From assembly GCF_009905375.1 (NCBI RefSeq), contig NC_133655.1, positions 36,508,203 through 36,572,202 on the forward strand: 64,000 nt of DNA, given 5' to 3'. The stretch comes from Apium graveolens. Taxonomy: Eukaryota > Streptophyta > Magnoliopsida > Apiales > Apiaceae. Each line of letters begins with the position of its first letter. Positions within the stretch are counted from its first letter, which is position 1. The notes below the pieces were generated by a model. The model saw nothing but the letters and a program-made list of their open reading frames with translations. It did no database searches and had not been told where the DNA came from. Shown here one piece after another: positions 12,324 through 26,282 of the stretch. The translations under genes were made by a program, and so were the position numbers.

Positions 12324-13760
12324 CCAATCGATCATTTGCCTCATCTGATACATGCAGCTTTACTTTCGTGTTTCTCTAGTTAATTTACCTCATACAATTT
12401 GCTAATTACTCCAATTCATGCCAAAATCTCAGACTCGAAACGTATCATGTATATAGATTTTCCGCCTTTGATTTGATGTTTTCGCAACTATCCCGTTATC
12501 GGTATAATGATTCTTCTCTGCACGTAAATTTCCACCATTCACCGGCTTGTAATTGTCCACACTTGTTACGTAACTCCGTCTGCTACACGAGTTCATTTCG
12601 CTTCCTTTTTAAAACATTCAAAGAGTAGACCATACACAAGAAAGAATTTGTGTATATGATTATGATTGAAAACTTTCTATAAGGGATAAGAGTACAAGGA
12701 AACAATTGGAGAAATTCATGAATCAACAAATCATGATTGAAGAAGAAAGAATGAATAATGATTTACAGAGGAATGAGACAACCATATTAGTACCCAAGAT
12801 GACCAGTCTTTCATATCATATGGCACACAACACATGATTAGGTGGCGTCCCGACCAGACTTTTTGTCATTTCGACAAATCGTCACACCATGACACTGTTT
12901 GTCCCAACTAGGAAACAATGTTTTGAAGAAGGAATGATTTGAAAGGGATTCAACAATCACCTTATAAAGCTGATCATGAAAGAAGTTCATACTTTACTCG
13001 AGATTTATAAGAATGATAAGAGAGAATGATATCATTGGTCACCATTCGCATTTTATCTGTTTACAGCTTCAATGCTTTTCCGATCAATAGATCCCATGCC
13101 AAATCGTATATCAACTTTAGAAAATTCTCAGAAATGCTTTCTTGAATCGATTATTAAGATAATTTCCCACTTACTAGGTCTTGTATCTTTAGCGTCACGC
13201 TTCCACGTTCGTATACGATTCTATTTGCAATCGTACGGGATTTATGCTTATAACTTCAAATTTCGCTTATGCTGCTAATCGTTCAACTTGTCGCCTCTTT
13301 TTCCTAATAACGTTCTCCCTTTAGAAGGTCTAGAGATTTCCTTAATCTTCTTGGCTCGTACTCAGCTTCTCGTGAATCGACATATTCCCCGTGCTCTAAT
13401 CGTCTCAGCAGTTTCTCCGTAATAGCGGGTTCATTTGTCTTTCTAAACGAACCATACTAATTTCTAAAACCAGTATCCGTCTGGATAATCTTGAATCGAA
13501 CAAGAAACTCAAGTAGTACTTGGACAACCAAGTTTTTAAAACTTATTTTGTTCCAAGGAATTTTAGAAAAAATTTGTGAAGAAAATCTCTTTGGAAAGCT
13601 GGTTTGAAATTTTGAAAATCATACACATGGTCGTCATTACTATATGAGTTGGTTGTCGTCCTTTTCAACTATCACAAGGAATCCATTTAGGAAAATAATC
13701 AGATAAGAGCCCATTCATTTCCATATATCTTCTACCCCTTATTGGGTCCATTTTGCCTTC
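12324..13760. other. Non-coding stretch between the dispersed repeats
   Basis: No supported coding sequence. Repeat-like, but I do not recognise the family. Confidence 0.4.
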
Positions 13761-13827
13761 AACGGAAATCCTAGCTCGCACACTGGACAGGAAATCCTCG
13801 TTACCAACACTTTCTTCTTCAACTGTT
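13761..13827 (+). repeat. Dispersed repeat, copy 2
   Basis: Direct repeat of 12242-12323, lacking the internal duplication. The two copies are about 1.5 kb apart in the same orientation. Confidence 0.85.
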
Positions 13828-14960
13828 GAAAACATAATTTTTTTTGCAAGAGTGAGCTTACTAGCTCAGCAAGTAATCATAGCAGCAATTGAGGTTAAAC
13901 AATTTCTAATTGAAATGATTCAGAAAAATCAAGTTTCTGAATAAGCAATTATTAGAATTGGATATTCACTTTTCATTTTAAAACCAAGGTTAGGCTGCTG
14001 ATCAGTCACGCACTAACCCCGAGCAAGACTCCCAGCTTTGCTCTATATACTGGATCCAAGGCACGCATTGGCCTATTATGACCACGAATCTGGTCTGACC
14101 ACGAATCTGGTCCACATTTATAAAACTATCCAATTCTAAAATAATTTAATATGATAACCAATGTAAATAGATAAGCTGAATCATAAACATCATTTATCTT
14201 GAAGCATAGGTTGATTCATAATACCAAGTAGGTATAACAAGGGATTCAAAAAGATTGGCTTTCAATCAAGGAAAGAATCAGAAAGTAGAAGACCAAGGGT
14301 TCAAGGGTTCCAAGAATTGGTCTTCTATTAAACAAGGAATAAGGGTTGGTATGTTAAGAAACTCAATATCAGAATCAGTATGTGGTAGATATGTATTTGT
14401 GGAGTAATATCGTATGTGTTTGGATCGTATCTGGAAATTCAACAATCAATGGTTTGTGAAGAACAAGGCTTATGGCTCAAGATCAAGAAGGATCAGGGTT
14501 CAAGGTTAAATAGTTTATAGCACTTGTAATATAAAACATAAGTGATTTTGAATAATAGCGACATGTTATGAAACAGTTCAAAAATATTTGCAATATATCT
14601 TTAAAGAAGGGTTCGGAAGTACTTGCCTTATTACTGACGATTTCTACTTTACTTGTACTCATCTAACAGTGTTACTCATCAACCACTTTTCTTCTCTTTC
14701 TATGCCTTGCTTCAATTTATCAATCACTTTCCTTCTCTTTCTACGCTTTGATTCTATTTATAAATCACTAGTTCCCTTTTCTATGCCTCGCTGACTCTGC
14801 TAGGCATCACAAGTATCTATCAATTATTCATACTCGTATTATTCTAATCGTCACATATACATCATAAACTTTTATCTACCCTTCGTTTCACCCAAATCCG
14901 ATTTACGGATTAAAAGTTATGACTAAAACAGTCAAAACATAACCACATAGGTATATAACG
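13828..14960. other. Non-coding, repeat-like
   Basis: Includes a short duplication of GACCACGAATCTGGTCT near 14080-14115. No coding region recognised; it may be internal sequence of the minus-strand retrotransposon next to it. Confidence 0.35.
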
Positions 14961-17086
14961 CATCAATCAGCCAACACGTAGTACATAACACGTAAGGTAT
15001 TCGATCAAAATGATTTTTCAAAAAAGATTCGGGGTCAAAATAATTTTTCAGGTATTTAATATGAATTTTTGAACATTTTTCGGAATTAAAACGAGTCTCC
15101 GAATCATTTTAAAATTAAATAATAGGGTTCGAACACCTGAATCTGATTTTAAAATAATTTTATAATAATTATTGAGCCTTGAAAATAATTTAAAATAATA
15201 TTTTAAAACTCGAAACTATTTTTTCGAATTTTTAAATCAATTTTAAATAATTAAATCCAATTAAATAATCAATTAAATTAATTAATAACTAATTAAATTA
15301 ATTAATCAATTAATATTTAAATTAATTTAATAATTAATTAATTAATTATTAACTAAAATATTATTTTAAATTATTTAAATTATTTAATTTTAGTTAATAA
15401 TTAATTAATTAATTATTAACTAAAATTAAATAATTAAGATTTATTTTAGAATTAAAAATAATTTTTAGAATTAAAATAATGATTTTTTTGGAATTTAAAA
15501 ATGAATTTTAGAAATTAGATAAAGGATTTTTGAATTATTTCCTAAAATAGAAATTCAGAAACAGTTTTTCAGATTTGATTTTGGGGAAGGGGAGATTAAA
15601 ACCGGGTCAACACCAAAACCAAACTGGTCGAAAAAACCCACCGGAACGGGTTGAATGCCGGCCGGAATCTGGAAAAGATCCGGCGGCTTCGCGGGTTTCC
15701 GGTGAGTTCAATTCATGGCCATATCGAGTGGGTTTGTTCCGTTTCTTAGCACAAAATCATTCCCTACCTTCCATGCAACTCAAACCCAGCAACAGATAAC
15801 CCAAATAACCCAGACAACCAGCGTACCATGATTTCCGGTCAAACGTTCGAAGAACACCGGCCATGTCCGGCGAAAACACGATTCAGTCGAATCGTGTTGC
15901 AAACTCAACAATTTATAGCTTAAAATAAAGCTTGTCACACGTATAATCTAACCCCCAACCTCATATATATCCCAGATCACTCAAACTGAAAATCCCAAAA
16001 TTAATTAAGAACATTCAAAACTTCAAAACCCTAACTTCAAATTCTGAAAATCAAACTCAAAATTAAACATGCTATTGAACTCAGTTTTTGACATATAATA
16101 TACCAAATTGACCAGGAGAAAATTATCTACCAGATTATGCCATCAAATCATACAAACAACATCAAGAACAAAAAATCCTATTTTAATTCATAAATAATTC
16201 GAAATAAAATAATTAAATCAGAAAAATACCTTGATTTCTGGGCAAAAACAGATGATTGATTCAGAAAGAAGAATTCGAGAGCTTCGTTTTGATATATTAC
16301 ACGCCCGAATCGGAGTGCGATAACGCCTTCGTTCGTGCGTTTGATTTTCAAGAACGCAGTTTTAATTCGACATTTTCTCTGTATTTTACAGGGTTTTACT
16401 GACTGATTGTAATTAATAAAATGAAATAATAAAAGGGCTATATATATTTTTGGAATATTGGCTCGTTTTGGATCGTTAAATTAGTTACTTAGCCGCTAAG
16501 TAACTGCAAAAATGATCTTATTTGGTACATGTATTGGATAATTATCCAAACCGGGCTTTTTATAAAATACTATATATAAAAATAACGTAATAATATCCCG
16601 TCTTTCAAGAATATGGGTTTTGTTGATTCACCGAAATGATTATCGTATCGAAAATCTTGCGCCGGGTCGCGCACGGGTCAAATCGTAATCCGGATCGAAA
16701 AAGTCAAAACACGGAAAATGTCCGGAATTACCAGATTAGGTTGGGAAGGAGTTTTCGGAAGAGTCTTGGGTTGTAAAAATGTAAAAACGGTTGAAGTCGG
16801 ACGATTCCCGACTTTATAAAATAATTTTGTAATTATTCAGAAAATAATTAATAAATTCATAAAACAATATAAAATCATATAACAATCTAAAAATTACCAG
16901 AAAAAATACTGTAATTATCTATATTTTATTCTGGTCATAATAAAATTAACAAACTTATACTGTAGCACATATAAGCATTCACATATTTACACCAATCATC
17001 AGATAATTCACCAAAAAATCACATAATAATCATATAAAAAATATTTATTAATAAAAATAATTACACGCGATATCCCGGATGTTACA
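14961..17086 (-). mobile_element. LTR of a minus-strand, probably gypsy-type retrotransposon
   Basis: Read on the minus strand, a sequence beginning TGTAACATCCGGGATATCGC at 17086 resembles the start of Ty3-gypsy LTRs in plants (TGTAACATCC). It is followed by AT-rich DNA, then a GC-richer block (15580-15900 on the plus strand) with CCGG-rich motifs. Its right edge abuts a copia pol fragment. The other edge is not defined; 14961 is only an estimate. No gag or pol motifs are visible, so this may be a solo or truncated LTR. Confidence 0.45.
15327..15419. repeat. AT-rich inverted repeat with 33-bp arms
   Basis: Arms 15327-15359 and 15387-15419 are exact complements built of TTAATTAA-type repeats, with a 27-base spacer. 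Probably low-complexity structure within the LTR-like DNA. Confidence 0.8.
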
Positions 17087-17090
17087 CTAC

Positions 17091-17660
17091 TTACCAACAG
17101 AAACCACTAAAGCTTGATCAATACAACTCAAGTATAATTATAAGCTATAGAGGTATGACAAACTCACTCTTTTACTCAAATGCAAATAGACAATATGTAA
17201 TGTTCTCAAGATGCCAAAGTGCAAGGTTCCAAGTGGATCCTAGAGAATCCAATCTTATAACTATTAACAAGATTATTAGATATCTTAATGGACTATCAAT
17301 TCTTGGAGTAAAGTACCCTAAAGATATTATTCTTAACATGTTTGGCTATATAGATATAGATTACGCAGGTTGTAAGAAAGACAGGAGAAACATCTCTGAA
17401 GATGTCAACTTAAGTGACAGGAGAAGCATCTCGAGAAGCTGTCAACTTTATGGAAGAAGATTAATTTCTTGTTATGATAATAAACAACCTCAAATCCAAC
17501 AACTCTGTGGAACACTCTATGACAAGGCACCTTGACACCAGGTATCATTACTTAAAGAGCATATCTTTTAGTCAAAGAATCACTTGCAGAAATACTTATT
17601 AAATCACTTGTTAAAATTAATCTTTCAAGACTGGTTTGTAAGTATGGGATATCATTCATT
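17091..17660 (+). pseudogene. Copia RNase H remnant (start of SIRE-like copy A)
   Basis: The decayed C-terminal part of a Ty1-copia polyprotein. Visible landmarks are SARFQVDPRESNL, then IIRYLNG, IDYAGCKKDRR, a NRLISC-like segment, and in another frame TRHLDTRYHYLK followed by LAEI and a final RLVCKYGI. These match the order of the end of reverse transcriptase and RNase H in copia elements. Several frameshifts and missing pieces make it non-functional. It begins right beside the minus-strand LTR, so that element probably cut into or replaced the upstream part. Confidence 0.8.
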
Positions 17661-19738
17661 GCATATTAGTTGGAAATCCCATCTATAAGGAATTCTTCAT
17701 ATAAGTTCACAAGTATTAAATCTTCAATATTTAAAGGACTTGTGAATTTATCAGTAATCAAGTACCTCGTACTTAGTGCTACTATCTTGATTATCATGAT
17801 TACAATGTCATATACATTTGTGGCAATTAAGTATTATAGCATTAAGTTTGAATACTATTTTAATTGATTTAAATTATGACCATAGACAATTCTATTCTAT
17901 ATCAGTGTCATAATTTAAATTATATTAAAATAATATGCGACATAGTTATTTGTATCATGTACGAATAATTGTGATACTTCTAGTATTGGTGATATTATTT
18001 AGAATTTTGTTCTAAGTAATCAATGCTTAATTCTAAAATCACCAATATTGAAAGTTGAAGTACTTTCTAAGTTATGTGTATAAAACTCTCAATATTTTAT
18101 ATGCTTAGAAAGTATTTCTAAAATTACTAATTATCCAGAGAGTTATTGTCATGTATATAAGTCATATATTCAATTGGTAATTATTCAAGGATAATTATAA
18201 ATATTGAAGTGCTAGTATCTAACTCATAGATATTTAGTATCTATTTATTTAATATTTATTTTGGGTTGTTTGGATTATGAAATTTGAAGCAATTCAATGA
18301 TTTTATTTGCTCCATAATTTAAACTAACTTAAAATAAATAAGCAGAATGATTGATTATAACTAAATTTGTCAACAATTGATATCTAGTATATTGATTGTA
18401 ACTTATGTGTTATAAGTTAATTATAAAATTTTAATTATAGTGAATTTAGCAATGCTTATGTCTCAAGAATTAACTGAAATCGGAATATGATTATAGCATG
18501 ATTAGTTGTATGCTAAATTTTGACTTATATCAATTAATGATATTTAGTTAAGATTTTAAGTATGAACTAACTGTGAATTATTAGTATTTGTGACATTACT
18601 TAGAACTCCTCCAATTAATCAATGCTTATCCTCAGTCACTTATACTAATATAGAAAGTGTAAACATCTTTCTTAAGTACAACTATGGTCAATGTTTGATT
18701 GCTTTATTAGAAGTAACCATATGTTGTCAAGTTAGAATAATTTTTATACTTACTTGCAAATACCTAAATATTTTGATATAAATGTCATACTCAATGAATC
18801 AAAGTATATGGAACTTAGAATATCTTTCTAAGATTGCAAACAAGACAATGTTGGTAAATGTTGCTTTATTAATCGAACCAACATTGTTTGAGATATTACA
18901 GTTGTTAGGATTTAACAATTGTATAGAATATGAAATTGAATGTTGATGTCTTTTTGATAGATAATTGGTATTTAGTTCATTGATATCTTTTTTTAATAGT
19001 TAAAATAGGATGCAACATAATTATTGGTATCTAAAGTACTTGACAAGTATCATTCAATGATATATTGTTAATATTTTGGTGCAGATAATTTTGAGATTTT
19101 AAGTTATAGTGGATTTATATGAGTTGTTATATCTGACAGATTCACTACAATTTAAAATCAGCAGCATAGTCCTTCTTAGTAAGATTATTTATCAATAAAT
19201 AATATTGTTGGTAATAATTTTATAAAGATAGATTACGGAGCTTTTGATATGAATGAGAATTGCTTAGACTTTACCCTAAGTGATCAATGCTTTTACAAAA
19301 ACTCATTCATCTTGAAAGACAAAATCTTTCTTTCTCTCCTTAATACTGCTAGGTCATCAGTCCATGTCTTATCAAATCATTTATCTTTTTAGGCATAAAA
19401 ACAGACTTGTGCACTCAAACAGTTTTAGGAGAAAATCAAACTTCTTTCTACATTGGTGATTTCTTATTTCATTAAAAATTTTTAAAATCACTAATGTACA
19501 TCATTTCTCTCAAAAGATTAAACGCATGACTTTCATTCATTATAGATCTTAAGTGCATTTTATCTCTATATTGTAATATATTTTGTGATACAGGTTCAGC
19601 CTCTAATGGACTTCTTTCATTTATAGTCATGAGGTTGAAAACCCACAACTTCTATCCCTGACTGTAAAGACAAACACAGAAATAGGACCAACCAATACTC
19701 TCTTACCACTAAAATGAAGTATGAATGAGCGTGAGGGA

Positions 19739-20588
19739 TAGGGGTGAGCAAAACCGGATATCCGGTTTTTCGGATCGCTAAAATTACATTCCGTATCCAG
19801 ATCTGATTTAACCGGATATCCGGATATTCGGATATCCGATTAAACCGGACCAGAAATCGGATTATCCGGATCCATTTAAAACTTCCATTTTTAAAAAAAA
19901 TTATGATTTACGTGATAAGTAATACATATTCGAGTTGTGAAACTGGTGATTCATGACACTATACTTTTGTCATCATATTATTAGTTGGAAAAAATGGTGA
20001 CACGTAAATTAATTTAATATAAATAGTGATTGTAAATTAGCGAACATGATCAATATAAACATATTTCTTATTGCACACTTATATTAAATTTGTTCATATT
20101 TATTTTTTAGAATACTCGTCAAACATAAATTATTATTTCTTACTATCACTTATGTCTAATTTGCAAGTATGGTCAATATAAACTTGTTAATATTGATATT
20201 ACACACTTATATTAAATTTGTTGATGATATTAATGAAGGAATGATGAGTAAATTGGATATTAACCTGAAATTTTGAAAGTCCCAGAGAGAAACCGTCATA
20301 ATGCCGCTAAATATTTTTTTTTAAAATCTAAAATAAATATAATTTATCATGTATTTATATATTTAATTTGATTTTTATTAAAAAAAGGAAAAAATCGGAC
20401 CGGATTCGGATATCCGGTTTTATATAAAATTGTGATCCAGATCCGAATCTGAATCTATACAAAAAAACCGGATCGGATATCCGGTCCGAATTATTCGGAT
20501 CAGATATCCTAATTATTGGATTTTTTAAATCGGATACCGGATCAGAAATTCGGATAATCCGGTTTTCGGATTTTTATGCTCACCCTTA
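19739..20588. mobile_element. ~850-bp hAT-like insertion in copy A
   Basis: Begins TAGGGGTGAGCA and ends TGCTCACCCTTA, short inverted repeats. Both sides carry many CCGGATATCCGG-type subterminal motifs, a pattern of hAT-like non-autonomous elements. The related copy B at about 31245 is continuous without it. No clear 8-bp target duplication: a few bases present in B are missing in A at the junction. No coding region. Confidence 0.75.
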
Positions 20589-23153
20589 GTGCACCACATA
20601 AGGAAGGTTCTGAAGTCAACCCACCAGCTCTATCTCCTACAAAGTTGAGATATATACATCTTCTCAAAAAGATGTACTGGCTGAAAAGGCACAAAAACAG
20701 TTATTAGATTCATCCTCTCAACAGGGTGCGTCTATTAAAATTCGCCTGTCGGCCAGGGTATCCGATGTAGTGTCCCCACCTCAAACATAAACAATTCTTG
20801 ATGCACAAGGAAAAGTTATACACACAAAGGAAGAGTTGACGGAAACAAGAGTTTCAACCATTTTAAGGTCAGATTCGAGTGTTCAAGGTTCTTTAATGGA
20901 CCAATTGCCTTTACGGGTGTTAGGAGAGGATACTGATCCAATAGCCATATGTCAGTGGTCAGTGTCTACCTCCCCAGGACTAATAAACCTGGATGCATCT
21001 GCGGATAGTGGATCTGAAATAGGTGCAGATCGATAAGTTGTTAACAATGAATCAAATTTACCTAATGAGTCACAAGAAAATGTCTTCACATATATTATAA
21101 GGAAACTTTGATCTTTATGCTAAATTATTTGGATCATTGTTTGTCTTCCCAGAGTTCAAATCTGGAACCCCAAAAGGAAAAACTAGCAACTTGTAGATTA
21201 TGACTCAGATTCATCTAACGAGTCTAACAAGAATGGGGATTTGCGAACTCCCATTGCACCACCTGTGACCTCCTTAAGGATGGCTAAGGTAATTTTCCTT
21301 ACAGGTATGGCTGGATTTTGGAGCTATGAGAGGAGTGATACACTTGTGAGAATGAGTGTAAACACGAGTGGAGAGAAGAATGAAACACATGTGAGGTACA
21401 GGAAACAGAATCACACACTCACGGTGAGGAAGAATCCTATCCCTAAACATGGTTCTTTATACTTCGGGTCTCGAATTTGTTTATGATTGGAACCTAACTC
21501 TTAGGGATCTAACATTTATTGGATTAGGATTCTTTGGGACCTGACAAGGTGGGAGCTAACAATTGGTAACAATTGGTGATCTCACATTTGGGAGGTATAA
21601 GGAGTTGGGAATTTTGGTGAACATGATGATCAACAGTGAAGTCATTCTTCCAGCATTTAAAGGGACATGGTTCATCAGACTCTGACTTGTTATTTCTTTT
21701 CCAACCAAGTAACATATGAGAACTCCTTCAGACAACATAATACATTCCTTCTCTTAGGGGGGATATAAAAGCTTAAGTAATAGTTTGGAGGATTCCTCAA
21801 TTAGGGGGGAGAAATAGCAGGGAGGAGGAAAAAGGTAAAGCACATGTACACTACACCACACCTTATTGTTTGTAACTACGGATCCCATTGTACGGAAGAG
21901 TTGGTACACATAAGGTGATTTCCTAGTGATCAGAAGAAGTGGTTTGGTTCATCACTATTCTTCATAAGGTGATTTATCACCATTGGTTTTTATCTGTGGC
22001 TCCTATTGTACGGGAGAGGTGGTAAATGAAGGTGATCTCCTTTAAGCATTTGATTCTCATAGGGGGAGAAGCCAGAGAGATATGTGATTCTCAACAGGAA
22101 ATTTGGTTGTACAAAAGAAGTTATTGATGATTAATTCAAGACTGAGAAGTATTATCTGACAGAGATTTGAAGAACCAAGGAAATGGAAGATGAAACTACT
22201 TGAAGATCAGTTCAGTGCTAGAGGAACAAGCATCTTTCATTTCAGTTCCTCAAGAAATCTGGAAATGCAGTATTTGATCAAGAAAACCAGTAATATTATT
22301 TACAAGTCCTGGTACATTACTTTTTCTAGTTGTTAGTTGAGTTATCCTCTCTATTTAATTTATTTGTTAGGTTTAACAATCAAATATGGGGAGATTGTTG
22401 GTTAGACTGCGTAGCTGTATGAACAGTTCGTGATAACTGAACATGATAACAACACGAGAACATGACAGGTTAATAATACTACGTCTACACAAGAAATCGG
22501 GAAGAATGAAGACAAGGCAAATACAAAAAATCAGAAGATTAGAAGAAGGCCTGAAGTCTGTTTACAAGTCACTGAAAGAAGTTCATTAATATGTTCACGC
22601 CTCAGTGAAGAATAAAGGTTAAAGACTTTCAGGGTTTCAGAAATGATGAAGATTCAGTGTATAAGTGCTAACAGAAGATTTCAGTGTATTGACATTGATT
22701 GAAGATAGACAGTGTATGAAGCATAGAAATCTGAAGAATTGAAGACATGGTATAGACAGAGGTTAAAGAATACAATTACAGTCTTGAAGTTATACTCACT
22801 GACAGGAGTTCATTTATATGTTCAAGCGTCGGTGAAGAACAATGAATGAAGTATTCAAGATTGTAGTAGTAATGAAGACGTTGTCTATAGTACCAAAAAA
22901 GATTCCAGTGAAAGTACATTTGTTTATTGACAATCCGTGTTAGAAGCAATGGATATTCAACCAAATTGCATCAACTCAGAAAATCAAGACAAATTGAATT
23001 AAGTTCACTCAATGTTAGTTGTTTGTGAACCAGACCAGTGCACCAAACATCAATATACAAGAAGGGATTTTAAATCAATTACAGAAGAAGGTGTTGATAC
23101 AATGTACAATGGCACAAGAGAAACAAAAATATTCTAAGGCAGAAATACCACTA

Positions 23154-23630
23154 TTGTCACCACAGAGGAGTTGGTGTAATTTACACTCTGTGGTCGCCAT
23201 AGAGCTTCCCACACTAGGAAAACACTGTGGTCGTCACAGAGCAGTTAGTCTGCTAAGAGAACTCATCACTCTGGTCGCCATAGAGGTGTAAGGACTACTA
23301 CAAGGAAGCCCTGTGGTCGCCAAAGGAGAGTTAGAAGAAATACTCATCCTCGGTCGCCACAGAGTCATTTCCCCTCTGTAATCTCTGTGGTCGCCACAGT
23401 TGCCATAGAGGATCACTCTAAGGCAACACAGTGGTCGCCATAGAGAATCACTCTAAGGCACCACAATGGTCGCCATAGAGCACCAACTCTAAGGAAGCAC
23501 AGTGGTCGCCATAGAGCAACAACACAGGCTACACAGACTTGTCACCATAGAAGTCTGTACAAGGGGAATACACTGGTCGCCATAGAGAAGAAGTCTAGGA
23601 AATGCTCTCCAGTCGCCATAAAACACTTGG
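23154..23630 (+). repeat. Irregular array of GGTCGCCATAGAG motifs in LTR copy A
   Basis: About 14 copies of a 13-15 base motif close to GTGGTCGCCAYAGAG, spaced irregularly at roughly 20-45 bases. Linkers often contain ACTCTAAGG. LTR copy B has only about four such motifs (34222-34400). Confidence 0.85.
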
Positions 23631-23925
23631 TTGATTTTCCAATAAATCAGAATGTGGCAATTCAAGGATGTATGTGGACACAAAGCTGCCACATGTCCAA
23701 ATAAATTGAAAATCTACACTTTGAAGCATAATGAATCAGTTGTATTGTTCTGAGTTTTATCTTCTTCTCCGACAAGAGGAGATAAAATTAGCAGCAAAGA
23801 TTTTCAGAGAAACTCAAGCTTTTTCTATATCCGTTTAACTTCTCATCGGACTAACGTTATAATGTCCGATTTAATTCTTGTATATTCATAGGGGCATTAT
23901 AATTGTTACCCGGTAATTAAATCCT

Positions 23926-26282
23926 TATATAATTTTTTCGGACGAATATCAGATCTTTCAAATTTTTTTGACAGCAGTGATACAGGCGTATATCTCTATA
24001 AGCACAAGCATCTTCAGCATCTTCGTTGTATACATATCTTTGTTTATTTGTAAAACTCATGAATATCTTCTTCATAGTTGAGATTTGTATGGACGGGAGT
24101 TATTATTGATGGGGGGATAACTTTTACACTTAAAAAAGGTCACTTTATTGGAGGTTGTTATATAATATAGGGATGAGGTTTCTAGTAGGCCCGTGGAGAG
24201 GGGGCTATTAAGTGAATATTTTCTTATTATAAATATAAAAGAAGAGCAAGAGATGATATGAAGTGAAAAGAATTTCTCATTCGTTCTTGTTTGAATGTGC
24301 ATCTCAATGGATGTCATGGATATACTTGCTCTAATATGTAAGACGATATTGCTCTCAGGCGGGTATATTGGGATAACTTTTTGGATAATAGTATTTTGGG
24401 CCATCAATTGTGAAAATAGGTGTTTAGGGCATTTATGTCGATGGCATAACTAGTTCCAAGAAATTATAAGTTAACATGTAACTCTGAAAATTGTAAACCA
24501 AACAAGGCCATAATAACTTGTACTTCCTTGTATTTATTGCTATAGGATGACATTCCATATAATCACAAAGATTTTATCATATTCAGTTAAGTTTTAACCA
24601 TACATCTGAAAATTAAAAAAGATAATAATTTAAACATTAAACGTTAACATTACTAATACTGGAGCATGTGATAAACAATTAATTTTTTAAAAAATTGATA
24701 TATAACTCGTACATTTTATAAAGACCAGAAGCAACTATATAGTACCCATTAACATAATCATGTATTCAATTTTTATTTGACAAAAACCATGTAATCAACT
24801 TCATTAGCATAAAGATTAACTAATTTATAGTAAATAAATTGGAGGAACATCTCTTGAAAAAGTATCAAAAACTAAAACTGCACTCTGAGTAAAACAAATT
24901 TATAACTTGGACTACACACTTGGCAATCATTATGTTACATAATGTACATCATCATAGTATTATATTCACGGGTTGGGCTAGGTTGAATAATGTTTAATAT
25001 TTGATAAATCATTAACCAACCAAACATATTCAATTTAAAAAAACTAACTCATTAATAATTCAGTTTCTGAGTGGCTCGGGTTGGTCGACATAAAAATTGG
25101 GGTGGGTTGCGGGATCGGCCCTGAGTTTTATGGGGGACTATTTAAAATCAATTTACAGGGTCTTAACATACATAAACGATGTGCATATATATATATATAT
25201 AGTATATATATATGTTTAAAAGAATCGAAAATTTTGGGACCCTAGGCGCAAATTTTACTTGTCTATACTTAGGGACACCCCTGCTAGATTGGGTCAATTT
25301 TGCATTTTGATCGGATTTTTGTTCACCTCTAATCCTCGGCCTAGCCTAGGCAATCAGAAAAACTATATTACGTAATAAACCACCTCTCATTTTTTCTCTC
25401 TAAGAAGAAACCTAATCTCCCTAATCTCTATATTCATTTAAGGGTCATCATCAACCTTGTTGGTTGATGATAAGCCCTTTTTTCTACCCAACGGTTAAAT
25501 TTTCTCTCCCCGTTTAGCAGGTTTATTTCTTTATCATTGTGAAAGTTTGTTTGTGTTTGTTTGTACGAGAGCTTGGTGGTGTTTTCATATCTGAGTCGTA
25601 GATCTCTGGTATCTTAATAGTGAATCATTGATAAAGGTTTGTGTGGTGTTGGAGTTATGGTTGATTTCTCGAATATGTTATGAAAAAATCAGGTATATAT
25701 AATACTCACGGTTACACCAAATTGTTAGATTGTCTTTTCAAAAAGCTGCATATTTCAGTAATACGAGTGAAAGATGCGTCACAATAACTCCTTAAGAATG
25801 ATAATTTTGATGAAGGAATTCTTGATTTGTTCTTTATAATGTATTCGATGAATTTTGATTATTGTTATAGATGTTGTATGTCTTATAATTAATGAATTAT
25901 TTTATCCTTAAAAAAATAAAAAAAATAACAACATAAATATCTCTCTATTCATTTACAAGTTATGTATTTCACATTCCTAGAAACTAGAAAAGGCAAGCCC
26001 AAAATAACGAAGAACTGCACTTTAAGCATGACATGTTTGTATAGTTTTACTTTAAAAAATTTATATATTAATATAAATATATTTTTTGTATTAATAATCA
26101 CATGGATTTCGATACTTTTCTGTCGGTTTTAGCATATAATTGAAATCAAATAAATGGTTCAATTTATGTTAATAATTCTTCGATTTTGGATCAGTTTTGG
26201 TTCAGATTTAGAAGAATTGATTTTCATTAATTTTTAGCGACTTCGGTTTTCAAATGCAATTTTTTTCTCAAACCTAGTAGTT
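23926..26282. other. AT-rich intergenic DNA
   Basis: Contains an (AT)n run at about 25182-25212. I find no gene, though small unrecognised transposon remnants are likely. Confidence 0.5.

Larger units (their letters stand above)
17661..23925 (+). mobile_element. SIRE-like copia element, copy A, post-pol region and LTR
   Basis: After the pol remnant comes about 2 kb of AT-rich DNA, then decayed env-like reading frames (notably 20836-21036 and 21241-21483). A polypurine tract ATATGGGGAGATTG lies at about 22384-22397, and an LTR starts TGTTGGTTAGACTGC at 22396. From about 18846 to the LTR it parallels copy B (30350-34982). The LTR loses similarity to copy B at about 23925, before the expected CTAACA end, so it is truncated. 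The env-like frames have many stops. An extra ~850-bp insertion at 19739-20588 is absent from copy B. Confidence 0.7.

Noticed and set aside
15575..15799. A plus-strand reading frame of 74 codons
   Set aside because: It lies in the GC-richer part of a minus-strand LTR and resembles no protein.
23154..23630. A repeat array that could look like CRISPR
   Set aside because: The motif is short and variable, spacers are irregular, and the setting is an LTR of a plant retrotransposon.
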